Below, piece by piece: positions 30,744-38,631 of a DNA stretch of 51,669 bases. The stretch is from assembly GCA_019241635.1 (NCBI GenBank), contig JAFAWR010000009.1:1-51669 (forward strand), written 5' to 3'. Positions within the stretch are counted from its first letter, which is position 1. Every line of letters starts with the position of its first letter. A model generated the notes under the pieces. The model ran no database searches. It saw nothing but the letters and a program-made list of their open reading frames with translations, and was not told the origin of the DNA. Made by a program: the position numbers and the translations under genes. The DNA is from Solirubrobacterales bacterium (lineage in GTDB: Bacteria > Actinomycetota > Thermoleophilia > Solirubrobacterales > Solirubrobacteraceae).

Positions 30744-31064
30744 TTGGAGATCGTCGACTTCGATGAACACTCCGCGATCCTGCGTTGCTGCGGAGACGAG
30801 GACCGGTCCACGCAGGGGTGCCGGCGACGCGCCATGATTCGCGCCCTGCGCTCGCAGACCAACGTCGTCGTCGATCTCACCGAGCTGGCGTTCGCCGATT
30901 CCTCGGTGATGCTCGATCTCGCCGTCCTGGCCCGCCGCCTGCGCGCCCGCGGCCGCGAGATCCTCGTGCGCGGCGCCCAACCTCAGGTGATGGCGCTGAT
31001 CAAGCAGGTCGGGCTGCATCGCCTCCCGGCGATCCGGCTCGAGCCGGCTGCCGCGCTCGCCTGA
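30744..31064 (+). CDS. STAS-domain protein
   Basis: A 106-residue single STAS domain with the usual core: a beta strand, NVVVDLTELAFADSSVMLDLAVLARRLRARGREILVRGAQPQVMALIKQVGL. In anti-anti-sigma factors the phosphorylated serine lies in DSSG; here it reads ADSSVMLDL, so the Gly is lost but a serine remains. Start TTG 30744 is tentative, because the nearest -10-like sequence is directly adjacent. It is divergent from DUF59 and convergent with the DivIVA-like gene. A role in partner switching with the STAS-HATPase/PP2C system 5 kb away is inference. Confidence 0.8.
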   Translation: MEIVDFDEHSAILRCCGDEDRSTQGCRRRAMIRALRSQTNVVVDLTELAFADSSVMLDLAVLARRLRARGREILVRGAQPQVMALIKQVGLHRLPAIRLEPAAALA

Positions 31065-31099
31065 CCGGTCGCAGCGGCGTCCGACTTAGTGGCCGCCCC

Positions 31100-32119
31100 T
31101 TAGCTGACGACCTCCGCGTTGCCGTTGGACGGGTCCCGGGCCACCGCCTTGTCCTGGAGCAGCCCGGCCGCCACCTTCGCGCCCGGGTCTCGGAGCAGCT
31201 CGGCCACCTCGGAGCCCTCCTCGCCGAAGCGGGGGAAGCGCTTGCCCTCGGCCTCGCCGATCGCCACGAGCTGCTCGCCGACCGCGCGCATGTCGTCGAT
31301 CAGCCGGCGACGCTCGCGCCAGATCGTCTCGGCGCTGCGGGCTAGCTCGCGTGCCCGCGTGTCGGCGGCCTCGATTGTCTCCTGGGCGTCGCGATGGGCC
31401 TCGCCCCGGAGCTCGTCGGTCTCGCGCTGGGCCTTCGCCCGCAGTTGCTGGGTCTCGCGTTCGGCCGTCTCGCGCAGCTCGGCGACCTCGCGAGCGTTGA
31501 TCTCGCGCAAGTCCGCCACTTCCCGAGCGACGTTCTCGCGCAACTCCGCCACTTCCCGAGCGGCGTTCTCGCGCAACTCCGCCACCTCCCGAGCGGCACC
31601 CTCGCGCAGCCGGCTCGCTTCCTGGCGGGCCGCATCGCGCGCCTCGGAGGCCTGCTGCTCGGCCGTCTCGCGCAGCTCCTGGCTCTCGCGCTCGGCGGTC
31701 TGCAGGCGGTCGTCAGCCTTGGCGCGCGAGCGCGCGGTGATCTCCTCCGCGGTCTGGTGCGCCCGCTGGAGGATGTCGCGGGTCTCGTCGCTGACCTCGT
31801 CGAGGGCATGGCGCACGGCCGCCTCGGGCGAGGAGGACATCTCGAGCTCGGTGATCAGGCGGCTCATCTTCTCGACGTAGCGATCGACCTGGTCACGGTC
31901 GTAGCCGCGCAGAGCCACCGAGAACTCGACGGTGCGCGCGTCCTCGAGGATCCGGTCGCGATCAGCCGCGGACAGTACCCGGCTGGCCCCGAACCGCCGG
32001 CCGGGACGCTCATCCTCGTGGCCTCGTCCCCCGACCAGCTCCGCCGCCTGGCTCTCCACCTCCGGCGAGATCTCGGCGCTCGCGCCGCTCCCGGTCTCGT
32101 TCCTGTCCGAACGCCCCAT
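31100..32119 (-). CDS. DivIVA-like coiled-coil protein with 11-residue repeats
   Basis: A 339-residue acidic protein. Residues 60-95 carry a DivIVA-type membrane-binding motif (VEFSVALRGYDRDQVDRYVEKMSRLITELE). After that comes a long coiled coil, including four near-identical 11-residue repeats (AREVAELREN type, encoded at 31469-31600), and an alpha-helical end. DivIVA proteins sense membrane curvature and organise polar growth or division. The ATG at 32119 has a GGGAG site. The stop is close to the convergent STAS gene. Which process it organises is unknown. Confidence 0.85.
   Translation of the reverse strand: MGRSDRNETGSGASAEISPEVESQAAELVGGRGHEDERPGRRFGASRVLSAADRDRILEDARTVEFSVALRGYDRDQVDRYVEKMSRLITELEMSSSPEAAVRHALDEVSDETRDILQRAHQTAEEITARSRAKADDRLQTAERESQELRETAEQQASEARDAARQEASRLREGAAREVAELRENAAREVAELRENVAREVADLREINAREVAELRETAERETQQLRAKAQRETDELRGEAHRDAQETIEAADTRARELARSAETIWRERRRLIDDMRAVGEQLVAIGEAEGKRFPRFGEEGSEVAELLRDPGAKVAAGLLQDKAVARDPSNGNAEVVS
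31469..31600. repeat. Four 33-bp tandem repeats within the DivIVA-like gene
   Basis: Units begin at 31469, 31502, 31535 and 31568 and differ by a few bases. Each encodes 11 residues of the coiled coil (register of 3 helical turns). Such repeats can expand or contract by slippage. Confidence 0.9.
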
Positions 32120-32240
32120 CGGTGAGCTCCCTTCCTCGCTTGTGGCTGGTCGCGCCCGCCCGTGGCAGATGACACGAGCTCCCAGCTTGAAGCTAGCGCC
32201 TTGGTCAAGTCGCGCGAAGCTGCATAAATCGCCCGGGAGC

Positions 32241-32246
32241 TAGGCT
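32241..32246 (+). promoter_or_regulatory. -10 box (TAGGCT) for the fxsA operon
   Basis: Hexamer 8 nt before the GTG at 32255; leaderless transcript expected. Confidence 0.5.
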
Positions 32247-32254
32247 TTCTTGCT

Positions 32255-32701
32255 GTGGCGCTGGTCCTCATTCCGATCGTCTGGCTGCTCGCCGAAGTGT
32301 TCGTGGCCATCAAGGTCGCGGAGGCGATCGGGGTGCTCGCGATGCTCCTGGCACTGGTCGTGAGCTGGCCGATCGGAGGGTGGGCTCTGCGCTCGCAGGG
32401 ACGCGCCGCCTGGCGCCGCCTGAGCGTCGCGGTGTCCGAGGGCCGCTCGCCCGGGCGCGAGGTCCTCGACGGCGTGCTGATCCTCATCGGCGGCGTGCTG
32501 CTGATCATTCCGGGCTTCCTCTCGGACGTCGTCGCGGTGTGCGCGCTGCTCCCGCCGACCCGGGCACTCCTGCGCCGCCAGCTGGCCGGTAACCTCCACC
32601 GCCGCTTCATCGTGACGTCCACGCGCTTCACGGCCCCGCCCCAGACCTACGACGTCGATTCGACCGCGACCGACGTCGACCAGCCGCATCTGCCGGCATG
32701 A
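32255..32701 (+). CDS. fxsA: FxsA family membrane protein
   Basis: A 148-residue membrane protein with the FxsA layout: N-terminal helix ALVLIPIVWLLAEVFVAIKVAEAIG, a second helix (VLAMLLALVVSWPIGGWALR), the basic loop, then LILIGGVLLIIPGFLSDVVAVCALLPPTR, the most conserved block. FxsA suppresses F-plasmid exclusion of phage T7 in E. coli; its normal function is unclear. The stop overlaps the next start as ATGA. The two genes after it are also coupled, giving a tightly packed plus-strand operon running to 37090. Confidence 0.9.
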   Translation: MALVLIPIVWLLAEVFVAIKVAEAIGVLAMLLALVVSWPIGGWALRSQGRAAWRRLSVAVSEGRSPGREVLDGVLILIGGVLLIIPGFLSDVVAVCALLPPTRALLRRQLAGNLHRRFIVTSTRFTAPPQTYDVDSTATDVDQPHLPA

Positions 32702-33441
32702 CCGCGCTGCGAACCCTGAGCTTCGGCAATGGCTCGCTATGGGGCGCGAGCTGGTCGGCGGGCTCGCCCGAGACGTCGCTGTGCGCGCTCGGCGCCGGCG
32801 CAGAGACCGTGATCCTGCCCGGCGTCCGCCCCTCCGAGAACGGCACGGGCGACGGCGACTGGCGCCTGGACGGCGACGGCGTCGCGCTGATCGCTTCGCC
32901 GGCGGGCCAGCTCGTCGACGTGCCGGCCGTCCAGGACACCGTCTCGGGTTGGGATCAGCTCTGCCGCGTGACCGGCAGTTTCGGCGAGCATGAGGTCGAC
33001 TGCCTGGGGCTTCGGAGCGCATGGGCGGACGGCGTCGAGCTGAGCCGGTTCGAGTCGATCCGCGCCGTCTCGGTGTGGTTCGATCCCGACGAGGCACTCG
33101 CGCTCACCGCGTTCCGTCCGCGCAAGGGAAAGGGCCACGAGGCTGACCTGCTCGCCGCGTCGGTGATCGCCGCCGATCGCTCGGCGGCGGCCGAGGATCC
33201 GCGCCTGTCGACGACGTACGGCGCCGACGGCTGGCCGTCGCGCGCTGGTCTCGAGCTGTGGCTGAGCGCGGGCGAGGACGCAGATTCCGAGCGGCAGTTT
33301 CCGCGCCGGGCCTCCGGCGAGGCGATCGGCGCCCGCGCCCAGGCCCTAGCCGGCGAGCTCGAGCTTCGGGCCGAGCCGTTCCGCTGGCACAGCCGCTCGC
33401 GCGACGGCGCCGGGATGTACATCCTGGCCCGCCGGCAATGA
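32698..33441 (+). CDS. Hypothetical protein, translationally coupled between fxsA and the HAD gene
   Basis: A 247-residue protein that I do not recognise. It looks like a mostly beta soluble protein: LRTLSFGNGSLWGASWSAGS, then SWDQLCRVTG-like SGWDQLCRVTGSFGEHEVDCLGLRS and VSVWFDPDEALALTAFRPRKGKGHEADLLAA. The beta-rich pattern with WD...GDGVALIASP is reminiscent of lipocalin-like or AttH-like proteins, but that is a weak impression. ATGA overlaps at both ends tie its translation to fxsA and the HAD gene, so it is surely expressed. Confidence 0.8.
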   Translation: MTALRTLSFGNGSLWGASWSAGSPETSLCALGAGAETVILPGVRPSENGTGDGDWRLDGDGVALIASPAGQLVDVPAVQDTVSGWDQLCRVTGSFGEHEVDCLGLRSAWADGVELSRFESIRAVSVWFDPDEALALTAFRPRKGKGHEADLLAASVIAADRSAAAEDPRLSTTYGADGWPSRAGLELWLSAGEDADSERQFPRRASGEAIGARAQALAGELELRAEPFRWHSRSRDGAGMYILARRQ

Positions 33442-34103
33442 GCGCGGAGGCTCCCGCCCCTTCCCCCAACCCGCGGATCGAGGCCATCATCTCGGACTTC
33501 GGCGGCGTGCTCACCTCCGCCCTGGTCGACTCGTTCGTCGGTGTTCTCGACTCCTCGGGGGTCTCGCTCGAGGAGCTCGGCAAGGCAATGGCCGCGCTGG
33601 CCGAGCGCGAGGGCTCGAACCCGCTGTTCGAGCTCGAGACCGGCCGCCTGTCGGAGGCCCGGTTCATGGGCTCGCTGGCCGACGAGCTCTCGGCCCGGCG
33701 CGGCAGTCGGGTCGAGCTCGACGGGTTCGGCGAGCGCTACTTCCGCCACCTTGAACCCAATCAACGCCTGATCGACTACATGCGCGAGCTCCGCGCGCGC
33801 GGCTACAAGCTGGCCATCTGCACCAACAACGTCCGCGAGTGGGAGGCGCGGTGGCGCGCGATGCTCCCGGTCGACGAGATCTTCGACGTGGTCGTGGACT
33901 CCGCGTTCGTTGGGAGCCGCAAGCCCGAGCCGCGGATCTACGAGATCACGCTCGAGCGTCTCGGGACGGATGCCGCGGCCACGCTGTTCATCGACGACGT
34001 CGACATCAACTGCCAGGCCGCCCGGGAGCTCGGGATGCAGGCCATCCACTTCCGCTCGACCGACCAGGCGATCGAGGCGATCGAGGCGGCGCTCGGCTCG
34101 TGA
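33438..34103 (+). CDS. HAD-superfamily hydrolase (subfamily IA)
   Basis: A 221-residue HAD hydrolase. Motif I is IISDFGGVLTS (nucleophile Asp), motif II ICTNN, motif III the Lys in GSRKPEPRIYE, and motif IV FIDDVDIN. The cap resembles epoxide-hydrolase N-terminal/haloacid phosphatases. ATG 33438 overlaps the previous stop (ATGA), and its stop overlaps the GTG of the phosphatase gene (GTGA). The reaction is a phosphatase-type hydrolysis; the substrate is unknown. An upstream in-frame extension overlaps the previous gene and is not used. Confidence 0.92.
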   Translation: MSAEAPAPSPNPRIEAIISDFGGVLTSALVDSFVGVLDSSGVSLEELGKAMAALAEREGSNPLFELETGRLSEARFMGSLADELSARRGSRVELDGFGERYFRHLEPNQRLIDYMRELRARGYKLAICTNNVREWEARWRAMLPVDEIFDVVVDSAFVGSRKPEPRIYEITLERLGTDAAATLFIDDVDINCQAARELGMQAIHFRSTDQAIEAIEAALGS

Positions 34104-36205
34104 GGCCCGAGTCGATACAGGCGGTCCTCGGGATCGCGCGCAACGGCTTCGTGTCGCTCGACGGGGCGGGCCGGGTGCTCGAATGGAATGCCCGGGCCGA
34201 GGAGCTGTTCGGGTTCTCGCGCCAGGAGGCGATCGGCGCGGATCTCGCCGTCCTGATCGTGCCCGAGCGCTACCACGAGCAGCATCGCGCCGGCCTGCGG
34301 CGGGCGGCCGAGACGCCGGGCCCGCTCGGGCGGCGCCTCGTCGTCGAAGCCAGGCGACGCGACGGGAGCGAGTTCCCGGTCGAGGTGTCGATCACCTCCC
34401 TCACCTCCAGCCCCGAGGACGGGGCGCCCGAGTTCCATGCCTGGATCCAGGATGTGTCCGAGCGCGCTCAGCTGCTCGGGGCGCTCGAGGCGCAGCTACG
34501 CGGCCAGGGCCCGGGGTTCGGAGAGATCCTCGACGCGCTGGCCGAGGCCGTGACCATCCGCGACGCCCACGATCACATCCTCTACGCCAACCGGGCCGCG
34601 CTCGGGCAGATGGGGTTCTCGTCCCTGGCCGAAATCCAACGCACGCCGCCCCAGCGAATCTTCGAGGACTACCTCGTACAGGACGAGGAGGGCAATGAGG
34701 TGACCATGGACCGGATCCCGTCGGTGCGGCTGCACGCCGGCCAGTCGGCCGAACCACTCGTTCTGCGCTCGATCCACCGCGCCACCGGCGCGCTGCGCTG
34801 GGAGCTGCTCAAGGCGTCCCCGATCCACGACGCGAACGGCCGCTTGGTCGCCACCGCGATGATCATCGAGGACATCACCCGCGAGCGGGTGGCCGAGCTC
34901 CGCGACCGGTTCATGGCCGACGCCTCCGAGACCTTGATGTCCTCGCTCGACTATGAGGAGACGCTGCGCAACGTGGCCTGGCTGGCCGTGCCGCGGATCG
35001 CCGACTGGTGCGCGGTCGAGCTGGTCGACGAGCGCGGATCGCGCCAGCGGATCGTCGTCGCTCATCGCGATCCGGCCAAGCTCGAGCTCGCCGAGCGCCT
35101 GCGCCAGTATCAGCCCGACGAGCTGCGCTCCGACCGCGGTGTGGGCCGGGTCCTGGCGACCGGCGCCTCGGAGCTCTACCAGGACATCTCCGACGACGTG
35201 CTGGCCGCCGCCGCGGTCAACCAGGAGCACCTGACCCTCCTGCGCTCGGTGGGCTTTCGCTCGGTCGTGCTGGCGCCGCTCAAGGTCGGCGGTCGCTCCC
35301 TGGGCGTGATGACGCTGGTCAACGCGGAATCGCTTCGCCGCTTCGACGACGACGACCGGGAGTTCGCCGAGCAGGTCGCGGCGCGGGCGGCGATCGCGGT
35401 CGAGAACGCCAGGCTGGCCACGGCGCGCCGGCAAACCGCCTCGACCCTGCAGCGCAGCCTGCTCCCCGATGTCGTTCCCGAGATCGAGGGCTGGACGGTC
35501 GCCACGCTCTACCGCGCCGCCCGCGGGGCGGCCGAGGTCGAGGTGGGGGGCGACTTCTACGACTTCTACCGCAGCGACGACGCCTGGGTCGTGCTCATGG
35601 GCGACGTCACCGGAAAGGGTGTCGAGGCCGCCGCGCTCACCTCGCTGGTACGCCATGGGGGCCGGTTCCTCAGCCGCTACGAGCGCAGTCCGAGCCGGAT
35701 CCTCGCGGGGCTCAACGAGGCGCTGCGCGAGCAGCCGGGCCTTTGGCTGTGCACCGCCCTGTGCGCGCGGCTGCACCGGGGCGAGGCGGTGATCGCCTCG
35801 GCCGGGCACCCGCCCGCGCTGGTCGTCCGCGACGACGGCCGGGTGCGTGAGCTCGGCGCCGTGGGACCGATCCTGGGTGGGTGGGCCGGCCAGCGCTCGG
35901 CCGACCGCGCGGTTCCGATCGCCGCCGACGAGACGCTTTTCCTCTACACCGACGGGGTCATCGACGCCCACGGCGAGAGCGGGCGCTTCGGCGCCGCGCG
36001 GCTGAAGCGCGTGCTCCGCGACGCCGCCGGCGCATCACCGGAGGCCCTACTGGCCCAGCTCGAGGCGGCGCTCGATCGCTTTCAGGTGGGCCCCCAGGCC
36101 GACGACACGGCGGCGCTCGCGCTGCGACCGGTGTCGCCGGCCGAACAACTCAGGCCGGAGCCCGCGCATCCGGGTGAGCGAGGCCGTACCCTTCCGGTGT
36201 ACTGA
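34100..36205 (+). CDS. PAS-PAS-GAF-PP2C (SpoIIE/RsbU-type) serine phosphatase
   Basis: A 701-residue signalling phosphatase. PAS1 spans about 5-120 (FVSLDGAGRVLEWNARAEELFGFSRQEAIG), PAS2 about 140-265, GAF about 285-440 and the SpoIIE-type PP2C domain about 460-685, with metal residues in VGGDFYDFY, MGDVTGKG, LYTDGV and DDTAAL. Such phosphatases dephosphorylate STAS-type anti-anti-sigma factors in response to a sensory input. GTG 34100 overlaps the HAD stop. The STAS-HATPase fusion gene follows 12 bp later, and is probably its substrate. The signal sensed is unknown. Confidence 0.93.
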   Translation: MRPESIQAVLGIARNGFVSLDGAGRVLEWNARAEELFGFSRQEAIGADLAVLIVPERYHEQHRAGLRRAAETPGPLGRRLVVEARRRDGSEFPVEVSITSLTSSPEDGAPEFHAWIQDVSERAQLLGALEAQLRGQGPGFGEILDALAEAVTIRDAHDHILYANRAALGQMGFSSLAEIQRTPPQRIFEDYLVQDEEGNEVTMDRIPSVRLHAGQSAEPLVLRSIHRATGALRWELLKASPIHDANGRLVATAMIIEDITRERVAELRDRFMADASETLMSSLDYEETLRNVAWLAVPRIADWCAVELVDERGSRQRIVVAHRDPAKLELAERLRQYQPDELRSDRGVGRVLATGASELYQDISDDVLAAAAVNQEHLTLLRSVGFRSVVLAPLKVGGRSLGVMTLVNAESLRRFDDDDREFAEQVAARAAIAVENARLATARRQTASTLQRSLLPDVVPEIEGWTVATLYRAARGAAEVEVGGDFYDFYRSDDAWVVLMGDVTGKGVEAAALTSLVRHGGRFLSRYERSPSRILAGLNEALREQPGLWLCTALCARLHRGEAVIASAGHPPALVVRDDGRVRELGAVGPILGGWAGQRSADRAVPIAADETLFLYTDGVIDAHGESGRFGAARLKRVLRDAAGASPEALLAQLEAALDRFQVGPQADDTAALALRPVSPAEQLRPEPAHPGERGRTLPVY

Positions 36206-36217
36206 CAGGAGGCTCAC

Positions 36218-37090
36218 CTGGCCGAGCTGCCCAACTTCCGGATCGACATCGCGTCCACTGGATCCGGCACCACGATGAAGCTGGCGGGGGAACTCGACAG
36301 CGCCGTATGCCATGAACTGATCGAGGGCTTCGACGCCGCGGTCGCCCGCGGCCCGGCCGCGGTCATCCTCGACCTCGAACAGGTCACGTTCATGGACTCC
36401 GCCGGGCTGCGGGCGATCGTCGTGATCGAGCGCGCCGCCCGCGAGCGCGAGATCGCGCTGAGAATCGAGTCCCCGGCGGGGCCCGTGGCCGACCTGCTCC
36501 GGGTCACCGGCATCGACGAGCACGTGCCGCTCACGCCGCGCGTCGACGAGCCGCCGCCGGGACTGCCGTTCACCGAGCGGGTCGAGCTCGAGCTTCTCCG
36601 CGAGCCGACCGCCCCGGGCCGGGCTCGACGCGAGCTGCGCGAAGCGGTCGGCGGGCATCTCGCCGAAGCTGATCTGGCCACCCTGACCCTGCTCACCTCC
36701 GAGCTCGTGACCAACGCGGTGATCCATCCGGGCGAGGACATCGGCGGGACCGTCGGGCTGCGCATCAGCGCATACCCGGACCGCGTGCGGATCGAGGTGA
36801 CCGATACCGGCCCCGGGTTCGACATCGAGAACCTGCCACCCCGTCCCCGCGACTTCGGCGGGCATGGCCTGGTCGTGGTCGAAGGCCTCTCGAGCCGGTG
36901 GGGAACCACCCGCACGGGGCCTGATCAGGGCTTCCGCGTGTGGTTCGAGCTCGACGTGACAGCGCCCGAAGTCGCCGGGGCGGTCGAGGCACCGGCCGAG
37001 AGCGCGGCGACGGCCGAGAGCGCCGCGACGGCCGAGGGCGCGGCGACGGCCGAGGCGGCGGCGGAGAGTTCGGTGGCGACCGAGGGCTGA
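36218..37090 (+). CDS. STAS-HATPase fusion (anti-anti-sigma/anti-sigma kinase), CTG start
   Basis: A 290-residue protein if started at CTG 36218, which lies 5 nt behind a perfect AGGAGG ribosome site and 12 nt after the upstream stop. The first ATG (36275) would remove the first strand of the STAS domain. Residues 1-115 are STAS with the phosphorylatable serine in VTFMDSAGLRA; residues 125-250 are a RsbW/SpoIIAB-type HATPase with N-box ELVTNAVIH, G1 DTGPGF and G2 GGHGLVVV. The tail is an Ala/Glu-rich low-complexity region made of 18-bp repeats (36998-37051). In partner switching the kinase phosphorylates the STAS and the PP2C reverses it; here substrate and kinase are one chain. Confidence 0.92.
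   Translation: MAELPNFRIDIASTGSGTTMKLAGELDSAVCHELIEGFDAAVARGPAAVILDLEQVTFMDSAGLRAIVVIERAAREREIALRIESPAGPVADLLRVTGIDEHVPLTPRVDEPPPGLPFTERVELELLREPTAPGRARRELREAVGGHLAEADLATLTLLTSELVTNAVIHPGEDIGGTVGLRISAYPDRVRIEVTDTGPGFDIENLPPRPRDFGGHGLVVVEGLSSRWGTTRTGPDQGFRVWFELDVTAPEVAGAVEAPAESAATAESAATAEGAATAEAAAESSVATEG
36998..37051. repeat. Three 18-bp tandem repeats in the STAS-HATPase tail
   Basis: Units start at 36998, 37016 and 37034 and encode the hexapeptide series ESAATA/EGAATA. The repeat lies outside both folded domains. Confidence 0.9.
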
Positions 37091-37103
37091 CCCCCGGAAC
37101 CGG

Positions 37104-37559
37104 TCAGTTCTCGACGCCCAGCCGATCCCAGCAGTAGAGCTCGAGGCACTCCTTGGCCAGCTCGACGCACCGCGCTTCGGACAGCCACGGCAGGACGGTG
37201 TCGAACGCCTGGTCCTCCCCCACGCCGGCCTCGAAGGCCTCCTCGCCGCGGAATCCGGCCGCGATCTTCAGCGCCTCGCGCCGGTTCTCGCCGAGCGATG
37301 GGAACACGTTGACCAGGAACTCGCGGTTGGGCAGTGGGTGGCCCACCTCGAGCGATGCGTGCCAGGCCGCCAGCAGCGACAGGTCGTGCTCATCGAGGTC
37401 GGCGAGCGCCTTGGCGTAATGCGACTCGAGCTCGGAATCGGGAATCTCGTCCACCCACGCGCGAACCACCTCTCCGAGGATTTGGCGGCGTGCCTCGCGG
37501 CCCACCGACTCCGCGATCACGCGGATGGCGTCCTGAGGTTCGATGAAGCAGAGTGACAT
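37104..37559 (-). CDS. Hypothetical protein, TorD/molecular-chaperone-like helical
   Basis: A 151-residue acidic, all-helical protein starting MSLCFIEPQDAIRVIAESVGREARRQIL and ending CWDRLGVEN. I do not recognise a family; the pattern of helices and the sequence LSEARCVELAKECLELY are not diagnostic. ATG 37559 has a GGAG ribosome site. The upstream region carries direct repeats (37609-37626, 37648-37691) and a TACCTT -10 (37593-37598). It is convergent with the STAS-HATPase gene (13-bp gap). I named the TorD resemblance only for its helical composition and give it no weight. Confidence 0.7.
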   Translation of the reverse strand: MSLCFIEPQDAIRVIAESVGREARRQILGEVVRAWVDEIPDSELESHYAKALADLDEHDLSLLAAWHASLEVGHPLPNREFLVNVFPSLGENRREALKIAAGFRGEEAFEAGVGEDQAFDTVLPWLSEARCVELAKECLELYCWDRLGVEN

Positions 37560-37608
37560 TGCAGCTCCGGTTCGGGTATGCGAACGCCGCAGAAGGTAGG
37601 CGGTCCAC

Positions 37609-37691
37609 CGGACGTAACGGACGTAACGGCCATCACGCTGCCACCACGAGGCCGCTATGAAGCCGCCACGAAGCCGCTGCGAGGCCGTCAA
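37609..37691. repeat. Tandem repeats upstream of the helical hypothetical gene
   Basis: A 9-bp unit (CGGACGTAA) occurs twice in tandem at 37609-37626, and an 11-bp unit (GARGCCGCTAT-like) four times imperfectly at 37648-37691. The first pair lies about 11 bp upstream of a TACCTT -10 box for the gene starting at 37559 and may be an operator. Confidence 0.6.
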
Positions 37692-37718
37692 CCGGCGGGC
37701 CCAGCCTCGCGCAACCGG

Positions 37719-38582
37719 CTAGGACTTGACGGTTAGCTTGAGCGTGCTCGAGGTCGACCGCTGGTTGCGGCTGTCGCTCTGAAGGACGACTCTGAGCTTG
37801 ACCGCGCCCGGCGTGGCGAAGCTGTGGGATACCGAGTAGCTCGAGCCGTGAGTGAGCCGCGGACGCGCGATCACCCGCCAGGTGCCGGCCCGGCTGATCT
37901 CGATCAGCACCCGCTCTCCGGCGTGGGACGGCGTCACGTGCCCGTGGAGCACGACCGCCCGCCCGACCACGGTCGAGTGGGCTGAGGAGGCCAGGCCGAG
38001 GACCGCCTCGACCTCCTGCGCGAGCGTGGCGCTCTGCGCCCCGTTCGAGGTGACGTACCACTGCTGGTCGGTCATCACGGTCCCGCGTTTCAGCGTGAAC
38101 GTGTACTTGCCCGCGCTGTCGGCGGTCGTCGTGGAGACCTGGCTGAAGCTCGTCTGGCCCGGGAGCTTTCGCCACAGCGCCACCTGGGCGCCCGACGTGC
38201 CGGTACCGGAGACCACGACCTTCTGCCCGGCCTTGGACGGCCACGGGGACGAGGTGATGCTGGGCGCGCCGGGGCCACACGCCGTCGGCGTGCAGCAGGT
38301 CGGGGACCCGGCCGTCGGGCAGCAGGTGGTCGTGCAGCATGTCGTCGGGGTGGTCGTGCAGCACTGGGCGGTCTGGCAGCAAACCGCCTGCGCGGGGGAA
38401 GCGTTGCCATCGCCGGCGGGCGGCAGCGGACAGCACGGCGGCACGACGTGGGAGCGCTCCTGCGGGCAGATGAAATGCGCGATCCGCGGCGCCGCCCCGG
38501 CCGGGCCGGGCACGGTCAGGGCCCAGATCGCGGCCACGGAGGCGGCGATGAGCAGGAGGGTGGGAACGATCGAGCGTCGCAT
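37719..38582 (-). CDS. Secreted Cys-pair-rich protein with Ig-like C-terminal domain
   Basis: A 287-residue exported protein. The signal peptide is MRRSIVPTLLLIAASVAAIW...GPAGAA (cleavage near residue 31). Residues 38-105 contain 14 cysteines, six as CC pairs, in a Thr/Pro background (VCCQTAQCCTTTPTTCC and following). Residues 110-200 look like a bacterial Ig-like fold (SKAGQKVVVSGTGTSGAQVALWRK ... KYTFTLKRG), and a second similar beta domain ends the protein. The start ATG 38582 fits the signal peptide. The Cys-rich stretch could bind metal or cross-link in the cell envelope. I know no named family for it. Confidence 0.8.
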   Translation of the reverse strand: MRRSIVPTLLLIAASVAAIWALTVPGPAGAAPRIAHFICPQERSHVVPPCCPLPPAGDGNASPAQAVCCQTAQCCTTTPTTCCTTTCCPTAGSPTCCTPTACGPGAPSITSSPWPSKAGQKVVVSGTGTSGAQVALWRKLPGQTSFSQVSTTTADSAGKYTFTLKRGTVMTDQQWYVTSNGAQSATLAQEVEAVLGLASSAHSTVVGRAVVLHGHVTPSHAGERVLIEISRAGTWRVIARPRLTHGSSYSVSHSFATPGAVKLRVVLQSDSRNQRSTSSTLKLTVKS

Positions 38583-38631
38583 CGTGCTTACGAGCGGTGG
38601 CGAGACCGGATTAGCGAAGGCTAACGCTTTT

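Noticed and set aside
33258-33437. Upstream extension of the HAD gene
   Set aside because: It overlaps the previous coupled gene; the ATGA overlap and family length fix the start at 33438.
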